A stretch of 40,851 nucleotides of DNA from Nemertoderma westbladi (taxonomy: Eukaryota; Xenacoelomorpha; Nemertodermatida; Nemertodermatidae), in NCBI GenBank assembly GCA_032718475.1, contig JAUCBJ010000544.1, positions 1-40,851 of the forward strand, read 5' to 3'. Of this stretch, positions 18,835 to 30,361 are shown in pieces. How positions within the stretch are numbered: the first letter of the stretch is position 1; every line of letters begins with the position of its first letter. Below the pieces are notes generated by a model. It worked only from the letters and a program-made list of their open reading frames with translations, was not told where the DNA came from and searched no databases. The translations under genes were made by a program, and so were the position numbers.

Positions 18835-20655
18835 TTCCAATCTTCCCACATTCCGATCTCCTTACATTCCCATCTTCCTACATTCCCACCCATCTTCCCA
18901 CATTCCCATCCACCTTCCCACATTCCCATCCTCCTACATTCCCATCCACCTTCCCGCATTCCCACATTCCCACCTACCTTCCCGCATTCCCATCTTCCCA
19001 CATTCGCATCCACCTTCCCACATTCCCATCTTCCTACATTCCCATCTCCCCACATTCCTATCCATCTTCCCGCATTCCAATCTTCCCAGATTCCCACCCA
19101 CCTTCCCGCATTCCCATCTTCCCACATTCCCACCTTCCCACATTCCCATCTTCCTACATTCCCACCCACATTCCCATCTTCCCTCATTCCCATCTTCCCA
19201 CATTCCCATCTTACAACATTCCATCTTCCTACATTCCCACCCACATTCCCATCTTCCCACATTCCCATCTTCCCACATTCCCATCTTCCCACATTCCCAT
19301 CTTCCCCCATTCCGACATTCCCACCTTCCCACATTCCCATCTTCCCACATTCCCACCTTCCTATCTTCCAACATTTCCATCTTCCCAAATTCCCATTTTC
19401 CCACCTTCCCATCTACCCACCTTTCCATATTTCCATATTCCCATCTTCCCACATTCCCATCTTACCATATTCCCACATTACCATCTTCCCATCTTCCCAC
19501 ATTCCCATCTTCCCACCTTCCCACCTTCCCACATTCCCATCTTCCCACATTCCCATGCACCTTCCCGCATTCCCATCTTCCCACATTCCCATCCACCTTC
19601 CCACATTCCCATCTTCCTACATTCCCACCCACCTTCCCACCTTCCCACATTCCCCTCTTCACACATTCCCACCTTCCCACATCCCCACCTTCCCACATTC
19701 CCATCTCCCACATTCCCATCTTCCCACTTTCCCATCCACCTTCCCGCATTCCCATCTTCCCACATTCCCATCCACCTTCCCACATTCCCATCCACCTTCC
19801 CACATTCCCATCTCCCCCCATTCCGACATTCCCATCCTCCCACATTCCCACCTTCCCATATTCCCACCTCTCCACATTCCCACATTCCCATCTTCCCACA
19901 TTCCCACCTTCCCATATTCCCATCTTCCCACATTCCCATCTTCCCGCATTCCCACATTCCCACCCACCTTCCCACATTCCCATCTTCCCGCATTCCCATC
20001 TTCCCACATTCCCATATTCCCATCTTCCCACATTCCCATCTTCCCGCATTCCCACATTCCCACCCACCTTCCCACATTCCCATCTTCCCGCATTCCCATC
20101 TTCCCACATTCCCATCTTCCCCCACATTCCCATCTTCCCACATTCCCATCTTCCCACATTCCCATCTTCCCACATTCCCATCCACCTTCCCACATTCCCA
20201 TCTTCCCCCATTCCAACATTCCCATCCTCCCACATTCCCACATTCCCACATTCCCATCTTCCCACATTCCCATTTTCCCACCTTCCCACATTCCCATCTT
20301 CCCACATTCCCACATTCCCATATTCCCATCTTCCCGCATTTCCATCTTCCCACATTCCCATCTTTCCGTATGCCCATCTTCCCACATTCCCACCCACCTT
20401 CCCACATTCCCATCCACCTTCCAACATTCCCATCGTCCTACATTCCCATTCACCTTCCCACCTTCCCACATTCCCATCTTCCCACATTCCCATCTTCCTA
20501 CATTCCCATCTTCCTACATTCCCATCTTCACACATTCCCACCTTCCCACCTCCCCACATTCCCACCTCCCCACATTCCCATCTTCCCACATTCCCATCTT
20601 TCCACATTCCCATCTTCCCATATTCCTACATTCCCATCTCCCCACCCTCCCACCT
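18835..20655. repeat. C-rich minisatellite array (orientation 2)
   Basis: About 1.8 kb of CCATCTTCCCACATTCC-type units, the reverse complement of the array at 16505-17785. A 643-codon plus-strand frame (18813-20744) made of HIPIFPHSHLPTFPS-like peptides runs through it; I treat it as repeat-driven. The array ends in a CCGACC-rich stretch (20681-20700) that mirrors the GGTCGG stretch at 16488-16496 next to the first array. Confidence 0.95.
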
Positions 20656-21180
20656 TCCTACCATCCAACCTTCCCACCGACCGACCAACCGACCGACCGA
20701 ACAAGCCACCCACCCACCTACCCACCCCTTTAAACAAATGTTGACCCATTTTATTTCGACTTTCCTGGGCACTCTAGGAAAGTTCACATGGGCCACCCAA
20801 TTTGTAAAAATTATTAAAACTTACCGTATGCCGATAGTATTGGTACTGAAATATTAATTTATCATGTTAATGCCTGAACGAAATTATTTAGCTAATTATT
20901 CTAGAGAATCAGGATGAAATACTCAGGCAATCTGGCTTATTAGTCTGGCACTTTACACTAGTAGTGCCTGCCTATGTCCTATAGATGTAATTACCCGTTG
21001 CCAAGTAGAGTGGTGAGATGATTGGACTGGTTCCCAAACTATAGGCAATAGCAAGCATGCCAAGGAATGAGGGAAGTATAGAGTGACTAGTGCATTTTGA
21101 TAACTTTATTACGTTTAGATTAATTAAAAACACATTTCTTAAAGCAAATCGGTTGAACTAATTAAAAACTATAATGGACA
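20656..21180. other. Non-coding spacer
   Basis: Apart from the AGGAAAGTTCACATGGG end copy at 20775-20791, I see no gene, repeat or transposon end. Confidence 0.4.
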
Positions 21181-21194
21181 TAAAACCAATGAAA

Positions 21195-21290
21195 CACAGT
21201 GACTAATAGAACACAGTGACCAATATAACACAGTGACCAATAGAACACAGTTACCAATAGAACACAGTGGCAACTGGAACAGAGTGACCC
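21195..21290. repeat. Short degenerate array of about 18 bp (ACACAGTGACCAATAGA)
   Basis: Five or six diverged copies of GAACACAGTGACCAATA. Confidence 0.75.
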
Positions 21291-21476
21291 ATAAAACCCC
21301 ATCAAATCTTACTCGGCACTTACACCGAGTTCTTCTAATACACCATCAAACACTCAACTTACTGTAATTAATGCCACTTATTTACCTTTTTATTAATTCA
21401 CGGCATGCTTTCGAGACAATGATACTTCATTGAATTCGTTAGAAGTGATTTCAAAGTTAGTGTCGAATTTTGGAGT

Positions 21477-21588
21477 TACAAGACTCCCCGGGACTATCCG
21501 GGTAATTACAAGACTCCCCGGGACTATCCGGGTAATTACAAGACTCCCCGGGACTATCCGGGTAATTACAAGACTCCCCGGGACTATC
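21477..21588. repeat. 29 bp tandem repeat, four copies
   Basis: Units of ACAAGACTCCCCGGGACTAT + CCGGGTAAT, three full and one partial, with almost no variation. Confidence 0.95.
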
Positions 21589-21866
21589 ACCTATATAATA
21601 TTTCATTTGTTACTGACTTCGCTTCATTCAAAGTTGATATTGTAACCCAGATTACAAATGAGATACAATTATATAATAGTCACACTTATTGACGATATAC
21701 TTGTTAGAACTCCAAATATATTAACTCCTGATGTTATTAATTAATACAACAGCTTCCGAATAAACCGCGAACAGAACTTTATTTCAGAAAATTATCTCCA
21801 GGGTCAATCCAGCTTTCAACTCGCATACATGGAAATTCAAATCACCCAACCAAAAGAATCGACACT

Positions 21867-24024
21867 GGTCACTAGAGCCACGTGGTCACTAGAGCCACGT
21901 GGTCACTAGAGCCACGTGGTCACTAGAGCCACGTGGTCACTAGAGCCACGTGGTCACTAGAGCCACGTGGTCACTAGAGCCACGTGGTCACTAGAGCCAC
22001 GGGGTCACTAGAGCCACGTGGTCGTTAGAGCCACGTGGTCACTAGAGCTACGTGATCGTTAGAGCCACGTGGTCACTAGAGCCACGTGGTCACTAGAGCC
22101 ACGTGGTCACTAGAGCCACGTGGTCACTAGAGCCACGTGGTCACTAGAGCCACGTGATCGTTAGAGCCACGTGGTCACTAGAGCCACGTGGTCACTAGAG
22201 CCACGGGGTCACTAGAGCCACGTGGTCACTAGAGCCACGTGGTCGTTAGAGCCACGTGGTCACTAGAGCCACGTGGACACTAGAGCCACGTTGTCACTAG
22301 AGCCACGTGGTCACTAGAGCCACGTGGTCGTTAGAGCCACGTGGTCACTAGAGCCACGTGGTCACTGGAGCCACGTGGTCGTTAGAGCCACGTGGTCACT
22401 AGAGCCACGTGGACACTAGAGCCACGTGGTCGTTAGAGCCACGTGGTCACTAGAGCCACGTGGTCACTAGAGCCACGTGGTCACTGGAGCCACGTGGTCA
22501 CTAGAGCCACGTGGTCACTAGAGCCACGGGGTCACTAGAGCCACGTGGTCGTTAGAGCCACGTGGTCACTAGAGCCACGTGGTCACTAGAGCCACGTGGT
22601 CGTTAGAGCCACGTGGTCGTTAGAGCCACGTGGTCACTAGAGCCACGTGGACACTAGAGCCACGTTGTCACTAGAGCCACGTGGTCGTTAGAGCCACGTG
22701 GTCACTAGAGCCACGTGGTCACTAGAGCCACGTGGTCGTTAGAGCCACGTGGTCACTAGAGCCACGTGGACACTAGAGCCACGTTGTCACTAGAGCCACG
22801 TAGTCACTAGAGCCACGTGGTCACTAGAGCCACGTGGTCGTTAGAGCCACGTGGTCACTAGAGCCACGTGGACACTAGAGCCACGTTGTCACTAGAGCCA
22901 CGTGGTCACTAGAGCCACGTGGTCACTAGAGCCACGTGGTCACTAGAGCCACGTGGTCACTAGAGCCACGTGGTCACTAGAGCCACGTGGTCACTAGAGC
23001 CACGTGGTCACTAGAGCCACGTGATCGTTAGAGCCATGTGGTCGTTAGAGCGACGTGGTCACTAGAGCCACGTGGACACTAGAGCCACGTTGTCACTAGA
23101 GCCACGTGGTCACTAGAGCCACGTGGTCACTAGAGCCACGTGGTCACTAGAGCCACGTGTCACGGATTCCACGTGGTCACTAGAGCCACGTGGTCACTAG
23201 AGCCACGTGGTCACTAGAGCCACGTGGTCACTAGAGCCACGTGGTCACTAGAGCCACGTGTCACGGATTCCGTGGTCACTAGAGCCACGTGGTCACTAGA
23301 GCCACGTGGTCACTAGAGCCACGTGCCACGGATTCCGTTGTCACTAGAGCCACGTGGTCACTAGAGCCACGTGGTCACTAGAGCCACGTGTCACGGATTC
23401 CGTGGTCACTAGAGCCACATGTGACGGATTCCGTGGTTACTAGAGCCACGTGTCACGGATTCCGTGGTCACTAGAGCCACGTGGTCACTAGAGCCACGTG
23501 GTCACTAGAGCCACGTGTCACGGATTCCACGTGGTTACTAGAGCCACGTGGTTACTAGAGCCACGTGGTCACTAGAGCCACGTGTCACGGATTCCACGTG
23601 GTTACTAGAGCCACGTGGTTACTAGAGCCACGTGGTCACTAGAGCCACGTGGTCACTAGACCCACGTGTCACGGATTCCGTGGTCACTAGAGCCACGTTT
23701 CACGGATTCCGTGGTCACTAGAGCCACGTGGTCACTAGAGCCACGTGGTCACTAGAGCCACGTGGTCACTAGAGCCACGTGGTCACTAGAGCCACGTGTC
23801 ACGGATTCCGTGGTCACTAGAGCCACGTGTCTCGGATTCCGTGGTCACTAGAGCCACGTGGTCACTAGAGCCACGTGGTCGCTAGAGCCACGTGGTCACT
23901 AGAGCCACGTGGTCACTAGAGCCACGTGGTCACTAGATCCACGTGGTCACTAGAGCCGCGTGGTCACTAGAGCCACGTGGTCACTAGAGCCACGTGTCAC
24001 GGATTCCACGTGGTCACTAGAGCC
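21867..24024. repeat. Satellite-like array of 17 bp units containing CACGTG
   Basis: Over 100 copies of GTCACTAGAGCCACGTG. Variants recur in ordered blocks: CGTTAG for CACTAG, GGACAC for GGTCAC, and, from about 23155 on, an inserted TCACGGATTCC after CACGTG. Each full unit carries the palindrome CACGTG, the E-box/bHLH core. No gene is inside. Confidence 0.95.
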
Positions 24025-24029
24025 ACTGT

Positions 24030-24776
24030 GACGGGATCAGGGGATCCCGACCAGTTAGGTCAGGTATTCTAGGTCATTGATCAAGAAAACTTGCCACCTC
24101 CATGCAGCATAAAGGAGGTGCCACCTGTAGCTGCATAGACCCCTTTTACTAGGGCAAATCTGGTCCTGTAACTAGGACCCCCTTCGTTCTGGGATAAGGA
24201 CGCCCTTGGTCCTGGATTAAGGACCCATATACTTGGCTGCAGGGGTATATGGCCTGACCAGGCAGATGGTGATCTACCAATGGCTGGTCAGGAGTAGTGT
24301 TCTCATGTCCACTCTGAGAGCACTTAACTGCGACCTGCACCTGGCAGCAAGGGTACAGGGCATGACCCAGCAGATGAGCTGCAACAGCCAATGGTGGGTC
24401 ATGTGCGCCAGAGTAGATATGGGTGACGGGCCTCATATCTGACTCCATTGCGACACCCACCCTGTGGAATGGCAAACAAGGGTGTGGTATTTGCCCCGAG
24501 AGCTGACTCGGCAAAAAAGCACCCCCCAACCCCCACTATAGATTACATTAGCAATGCGGAGGTCTGGCCACTAGAGGCCAGTGGAATTACCGGACACAAT
24601 CGGCCTCACAGGCGTCAGTTAACTCCTCACCGGCTGCCTGTCTCACCCCCTACTGGAGAGAGAGAGCAGTCAACAATTCTTTGAGTCCCTTTCCTGATGA
24701 CCTTTCTGGCCCAAACCCTGGGTCACCAGGGAGGCCAGATTGTGATGGGGAGAGGGATTCTGGAGTTGGAGGCTAC
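24030..24776 (+). mobile_element. RTE-like LINE copy A, 5' part (before the BEL insertion)
   Basis: The frame ending at 24776 (for example SGPNPGSPGRPDCDGERDSG) continues in the same codon phase after the BEL element, at 35870 (SHVPPRPTKPLVNLRQVTR), once one copy of the GCTAC duplication is removed. This places the LINE 5' region here. The exact 5' end is not visible; the adjacent satellite array stops at about 24024. Confidence 0.65.
24772..24776. repeat. Target site duplication of the BEL element, left copy (GCTAC)
   Basis: GCTAC directly before the left LTR, repeated at 35865-35869 directly after the right LTR. Five bases is usual for BEL/Pao. Confidence 0.9.
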
Positions 24777-25964
24777 TGTTCGCGCTTTTAAGACCTTTGG
24801 CAGTTTAAACCGCCAAATCTATATGTCTTCTAGGTTATAAATTGACTTTAGCCTATGACAAGTATTTGAGACAAATAAATCCAACATTAGCCGAAGCCAG
24901 TCTATGCACGACCATTCACCCGCTGGATATACCCGGGAGACTGGATTCGGATGCTTTAATTTGATTGCGGTGCAGGCCTACCGTACTATTCGATTGATCG
25001 TTAATATATAATCTCTGACAAATATTATTCACTTTCGGGAAATATTAGCAGTTCCTTTAGGACGTGGCGCTCTATCTATATAAACAGAGCTATGGCTCAC
25101 ACTAAACACAACGGAATGGATTATAAGTTACACATAAGGCGCATTCTTTAGGAAATGCTTTGTTACGCGGACAAGCACATACAGACTATTGCACACCGCT
25201 GCACACTGAATTGCCGATAGTCACTGATTTTAATCATATATAAAGAGAATAGCAACCGGCATTTGTAGGGCCTATAAAATAGCATTCAATTCACTACAAA
25301 CCACGATAATATATGTAACCGTTCTCTCTAACCTTAGTGTATCAAGAAGATCGGGGTTTCTGATCATTTATCGTTATTCTCCAAATAACAATATGTAGAC
25401 AAATGATACAATTAATAACAAACAGTAAATAGCAGTAAATAATGTGCAATACAGCAGCAGGTACCGTACCGGTCCTCACGCTGTCCAGTGCTGGTCATGT
25501 ACCGGTAACAGTTATGTGATCTTATAATTAAAGACGTTCTAATGTTGGAATAATTCAGAAATATTCCACGGCCGATGTTTCTAGGCTCTGGAAAAACCAA
25601 CACACTGAACCCTGTGAGCTGCTGCAGGTAGATTTCAACACAGAAAAGAAAAGCTCTCATTGGCAGAGCATCAGATTCCACAGGTTCCACGAATGTCTAA
25701 ATGCCTAACTATCAGGGTTTTTGCAGCCCTTGGCCAGCACACAAAATGAGTCACTCCGCTCGGTTGCTCTGGTTGCATACTCTGTTGTTATAGCTCTGGT
25801 TGGCCGATCGAACGTAACAAAGAGGCCGTCGCTAGGCAAATCAGCCAATCAGCCGGTAGCTTTCATCCTTTGAGTTAGGGAGCTTTTTAGAGTATTCCAG
25901 CGCCTTGGGGGGGGAACTGGATTGCGGAGCAAAGGGCCAGTTATATCCCACAAAAGCTTTTACA
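24777..25964 (-). repeat. 3' LTR of the BEL element
   Basis: About 1188 bp, nearly identical to 34659-35864. A 92-codon open frame (25412-25690, minus) is conserved in both LTRs but has no recognisable domain. On the inner side, GGGAGCGG (complement of 25965-25972) is a possible short polypurine tract. Confidence 0.92.
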
Positions 25965-26050
25965 CCGCTCCCAGAAAATGGGATTTAAGTCTATAAAATA
26001 TACAAAATCACAGTTTCTAAAATATAAAAATACTCTAAACAGTTAGTCTT

Positions 26051-27524
26051 TCTTACGCGGACGGCATTTACGCAGTTTTTTGAGGCTAGTAAGAGTCCTT
26101 TTCTCTTTGGGGGGAGCCACTTTACGAGGAGGGCTATATAACTCCTGGATGAAGGGTGCAATATGATTGCATCAGAAGGTGTAGGATTATAGTCGGGGTA
26201 TCCGCCGTTTCGATATGCTTCTCCTCGAGCTGATTTTCCTCCGCTCATCGTTGGATACATTCGTCCAAAACTCTCGCCGAGAATAGGGTCATCCAAGCTC
26301 AATATCGTCTTAGAGATTCGGGATTTCCCAATCGAACTGGGATAAAGCCAATCCGTTTACCACTTGGACTTGCCGTTATAATTTAAGTTTATCTGAACAA
26401 ACGTAGGTTTCTTTTTTGATCTTTGTAGAATAGCGTTTAACTCGTTTCGTACAACGCTCTCCTCCACCTTGATGACGGTTGTATCGTGTTAAACGGGGAC
26501 GATCACGATTATATGGTTGAATGGCGATATCAGGTGCCCGTGCCCCAATCCGGCCAGGTAAGATGGGCGGATATTTAGGGAGCCCACAACCGGAGTGCCA
26601 CCGACTAACGGTTCGGATAACACTGGATCTCTGAACGGTGAGTACAGCTCGGGAGGATCCGTCATACTAATAGGATCAAGAGCCTGAGGTCTCACTAGGG
26701 AATGAGGAGGTCTGATCGAGTATTCCAGAACTCTGATCATAGGTTTATTTAAGGATCGTTTGAGCCGAGCGAGCGTAGGTGATACATCGAACAAGTTTCG
26801 GTTTCCGTGGATGTTTATGTCTTTCCGTTTATTAGTTGGGTCTAGGGCATTTATCGTAATAATACCAAAGACGCACGTCTGGTAGGGGAAACGCGGGTGA
26901 TATTTCTCCAGTTTTACAATATTCCTCCATCTGTTCGAAGCTATCCGGTACAACAGGTAGCGGTCGATCGACGGTAAGATACATCATAGTGGAATAGATC
27001 CGTATGAGTTCTACCATGCGGTCATGATGTATACCTTGATGATATCGAGTTTCCAGATTCTGTTGACTGGTAATATCGAGATAGGTTTCTCTCAAGAATT
27101 CCAGGTATTTGGTAAAGTCGCTGCGTTTATCCGGCTCTTCAACATCTGCACTTTCGAGTCGGTTTCGAATAGAATTTTCGTGTTCGAGTCTCAGTTTATC
27201 GTTCCGCTTCCGCTGGGTATGATATTTAAATAAAACCATTTCCCTTTTGGTGTCTATATCGTTCGTATCGTGTAGGTCGATAGGATGACCAGTAGTTAAG
27301 AAGTCCATATACATACCATTACGATGCGTATAGCGAGCGGTAAATTTTCTACAGTCCAACCCACGCGCAAGTTGCTCCCGGGAGATTGGCGGTTAGATAT
27401 AATGACCATCGTCCTCCGTAGTAGTTGGACCAGCGTCGCCGCGTATCAAGCTATCAACAAACGCTTGTAAAGGTAGAGTATATCGCTCCCTGATACCAAG
27501 ATCATCATCTATCAACTCAATCAT
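26051..27524 (-). pseudogene. Unidentified ORF cluster carried as cargo in the BEL element
   Basis: The minus strand has a frame from ATG 27524 (MIELIDDDLGIRERYTL) to 26832, broken by one TAA at 27393. Its charged, helical middle includes KYHTQRKRNDKLRLEHENS and YLEFLRETYLDITSQQNLE. A second frame (26953-26489), overlapping by about 120 nt, continues past TAA codons at 26489 and near 26355 to SLDDPILGESFGRMYPTMSG. If a frameshift near 26110 is allowed, it ends in a basic tail (LRKCRPRKKD). There is no signal peptide, no transmembrane pair and no integrase HHCC or DDE motif. The position is where an env gene would sit, but it does not look like one. Captured host or DNA-virus/Polinton-like genes are possible; I cannot identify them. 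Confidence 0.45.
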
Positions 27525-27553
27525 ATCTGCTATATAAGTTTATCCATATTATA

Positions 27554-27727
27554 ATGAGTTTATATTTAGGCGAGCGGGCATCGCTGCCTACCCCTCTCTG
27601 CCCCCGGACAGTGCGAGATCCTCAGCGCTGGTGTACTTTCGCCGATGTGCCTATCGCCAACGTCGTAGCTGCACAACGGCTACAACAACCAGCACGAGCC
27701 ACTCCACCGTCCGTCCCAAAGGCTTAG
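27554..27727 (+). CDS. Small divergent ORF of unknown function, 57 codons
   Basis: Starts ATG 27554 (MSLYLGERASLPTPLCPRTV) and ends TAG 27725-27727. It is divergent from the minus-strand cargo ORF, with about 30 bp between start codons. Pro/Arg/Ala-rich, no family recognised. It may be the first exon of something longer or a chance ORF. Confidence 0.25.
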   Translation: MSLYLGERASLPTPLCPRTVRDPQRWCTFADVPIANVVAAQRLQQPARATPPSVPKA

Positions 27728-29160
27728 ATATACTTCAGGTTCTTACTGGAGAGTTAGGGTTACTTTCACAATTGCGACTCGCTACTGTAAACACACCTTA
27801 GTAGTAACATTCACCTACAAACGCACAAATTCCACGTAACTGTCACAAATGGTACACATTCTATCACACATTCGGGTCATTTGTCCGTTAGTCAAGTGCC
27901 TTCCAGAATGTCACGTTGTTATTATGTATCCTTGGATACTAGTGGTGTGCTATTTATTCCGTATGCTATTCAATGAGCAAGCTTTTTATTGTTCTGTTAA
28001 CTCGCTTCTAATTCTAGCGTGGTTGTTGCCATGGTGACATTATGGAAAGCTAGCGGTAGAATTAGGGTAATTCCCATGCATACAGATCTGGGATGCTATT
28101 TAATAGTAATTCTTTAATTGTCAATATCCTCCTTATATATGAGTTTATGAATTTTATCGGCTATTGACTATATATTGGAGATTCTCGCACACAAATACAC
28201 TTCATAGAGTGAATCTCCGCTCCCATGATCTATTAATTAATGGAATTTTGGGAATGTTATAAATTGCATAAAATGACAATTTATTAAATTCATTGAAATA
28301 TATGAATTTAAATTTATTCCCGTAAATTTTATTATTTAATGTTAAATAGACACAATTTTATTCCAGAACAAGTCTGGGGACTGGGATCCTTGATTCTAGG
28401 AATTTTGTCTTTTTAAGAGTATCGGTAAGTGCTACGATATCTTAATCGACTAGAATGTTAAAGGATCTGAAATTTGACAGATTTTATAAATATTAATAGT
28501 TAATATTTAGGATGGGCACCGGTTTATTCCAGAACTTGTCTGGGGACGTTAACCACTGATTCTAGAATTTGTCTTTTAAGTATATCGGTGGGTGCCGCGA
28601 TATCTTAATCGACTAGAATTACAGATGGTCAAAAGGTTTAACAGATTTATTTGCGTTTACGCCACTGTTAAAGGGACATCACGCTACTATATGTATTATT
28701 TAATATACGGTATGAGAGCAATATCGCACGAAGCAATGTCAGTGGGAAGAGGCAAGTCGTTTCCAAGGTCTACCCAGAGCTTGGTTTAGCCGAGACACGA
28801 GGATCTGAACTTTGCATTCCTAATACTCTGCCTACCAATAATACTTAAATATAGTAGGAGCTTTATTGTACTTTAATAAGTACGGATATTTCATCTTACT
28901 GTAGTCACGTATTTATAATATGATACAGACAGTAAGGAAAGAGAAAAATAATTATTTCTCGCCGTCGCACTAAATATAATATACATAATTAACTAATAAA
29001 TGCGAATATATTGCACTAATCTACTAAATAATCGCTAAAATAACATTCTACTAAATAAAATTAAAGAAAACGATTATAATAAAATTACATAATAATACAT
29101 ACATAATATAAAATAAAATAATAAAAAACAAATATAAATAATATAGTCACACACCCGCTC
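27728..29160. other. A/T-rich non-coding cargo with a diverged duplicated block
   Basis: No gene. Two copies of a block of about 97 bp (28359-28455 and 28524-28620) share TTATTCCAGAAC, GTCTGGGGAC, GATTCTAG and CGATATCTTAATCGACTAGAAT. From 28860 to 29150 it is nearly pure A/T with ATAATA/AAATAT runs. Confidence 0.6.
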
Positions 29161-29169
29161 CATATGTTG

Positions 29170-29814
29170 TTACGTTATGGAGTCCCTAGATATTTGTCGG
29201 ATTAGGGAAGTGGTCGTGGGAAGAGTATCTTGCCTTCCATAGTTTCCGGACAGTTTTCGGTCTCTTTCCAGTAAGCATAAACGACCAGCTGGGCGATTGA
29301 GTGGTTGTGTTACTTTCTCCGCTCCCTTGGCTTGTCTAATCTTAGCCGGGGTAAGATGAGGAGGCCATTCATCTTCTTTACTTAGGAAGTCGGGTCCACC
29401 TAACCACGCTGGAGTATCTATCAGTTCTTGAGGAGTTGCTCCTCTGGAAGCGATGTCGGCTAGATTGATCGTCTCGGGGCAATGTCTCCATTGATCTACA
29501 TTGGAGTTGATATCGTCATTATCTGAGGAGTATGGTGTTCCCTCAGTTGGGTCGTCAACTTCACTGCTCTCCACTTCCCGTTCACTTAATCGATATACCT
29601 GTTCTTTTGGTAATCTTTCCATAAGAGTTCTACGAGAAGGGCCAGTAAAGTACCAACCTACTCTAGTTCTTCCCACATAGACTTGTAGTGGTTGCAGGCC
29701 GTTTCTCCAATGTCTCGAGCGCTTCATGCGCATTTTGACCGATGAGTATTTGGACTCCAGGGTAATCGGTGTTGAATCTAGGTATTTCAAGCTGCTGGGT
29801 GAAATCGTCCTCAT
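29170..29814 (-). pseudogene. BEL pol remnant (protease end joined to RNase H end)
   Basis: Reads LQVYVGRTRVGWYFTGPSRR, the segment just after the BEL protease. About 60 residues later comes HCPETINLADIASRGATPQE and TPAWLGGPDFL (family HCPGxxNPADxxSRG...LWxxGPxWL), the RNase H/connection region just before integrase. The whole RT domain (several hundred residues, including YxDD) is missing between them. The frame ends at 29170 with no integrase. The junction to the protease frame needs a one-base shift near 29710. Confidence 0.8.
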
Positions 29815-30361
29815 CCCAGTTATAAGGTTCCACTTGGCTGGTCGCGAAGTTCTTTATCGCTACCATTTTTACTGACCTTATGCTGTGTTCTCCTTGTTCA
29901 TCCTGGGGGGTGGACAACGCGCCTACATAATAATCCGCTATTACGGTAGATTTCCAAACCTGCATAATTCCTGACATGTTTAGCTTAGTTCGGAACTGGG
30001 GTTGTCCAGCAAAGATGTCTTCGGCTAGTTCTTTGTCGATGAATGTTCCTGTGCTACCGGAGTCAAGGAGGGCGTTCACTATATAACTCCTTGTAGGTCC
30101 GTGGACCCTTAACTGTACTACAGGAAATTCTCGGATTCCTACATTGGAAGTTGGTGCTTTCCAAGATGGTTGTCTGTCAGAAGTAGTTAGGGGGAGCTCG
30201 CTGTCGGTGTCCTTTTCATATGTAAGTGCTCGATACACTGCAGTATTTATTAAGTAACAGGATTCGTTTTCGTCTGAGAATTCGTCCGTATAGAATCCTT
30301 CCATCTCAGAACTTTGGTCAGTGTCGTTCACATCACTGAATTGGACATGTAGTTCACTCAC
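29663..30361 (-). CDS. BEL/Pao aspartic protease
   Basis: Retrotransposon protease that would mature Gag-Pol. The active site NALLDSGSTGTFIDKELAED (D-S-G) is followed about 100 residues on by GVQILIGQNAHEAL, the ILIG flap/C-terminal motif of BEL proteases. The frame begins right after a TAA at 30362-30364 and overlaps the gag stop (TGA 30354-30356) in another frame. Protease would therefore need a frameshift or splice to be expressed with gag; GTG at 30361 is the first codon of the open stretch. It runs out of phase at about 29710. Confidence 0.8.
   Translation of the reverse strand: MSELHVQFSDVNDTDQSSEMEGFYTDEFSDENESCYLINTAVYRALTYEKDTDSELPLTTSDRQPSWKAPTSNVGIREFPVVQLRVHGPTRSYIVNALLDSGSTGTFIDKELAEDIFAGQPQFRTKLNMSGIMQVWKSTVIADYYVGALSTPQDEQGEHSIRSVKMVAIKNFATSQVEPYNWDEDDFTQQLEIPRFNTDYPGVQILIGQNAHEALETLEKRPATTTSLCGKN

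Noticed and set aside
25412-25690. 92-codon frame in the BEL LTR as a gene
   Set aside because: Conserved only because both LTRs are nearly identical copies; no domain, no independent support.
26051-27524. Retroviral-type env in the BEL element
   Set aside because: Right position, but no signal peptide, no paired hydrophobic segments, no cleavage site and many charged helices.
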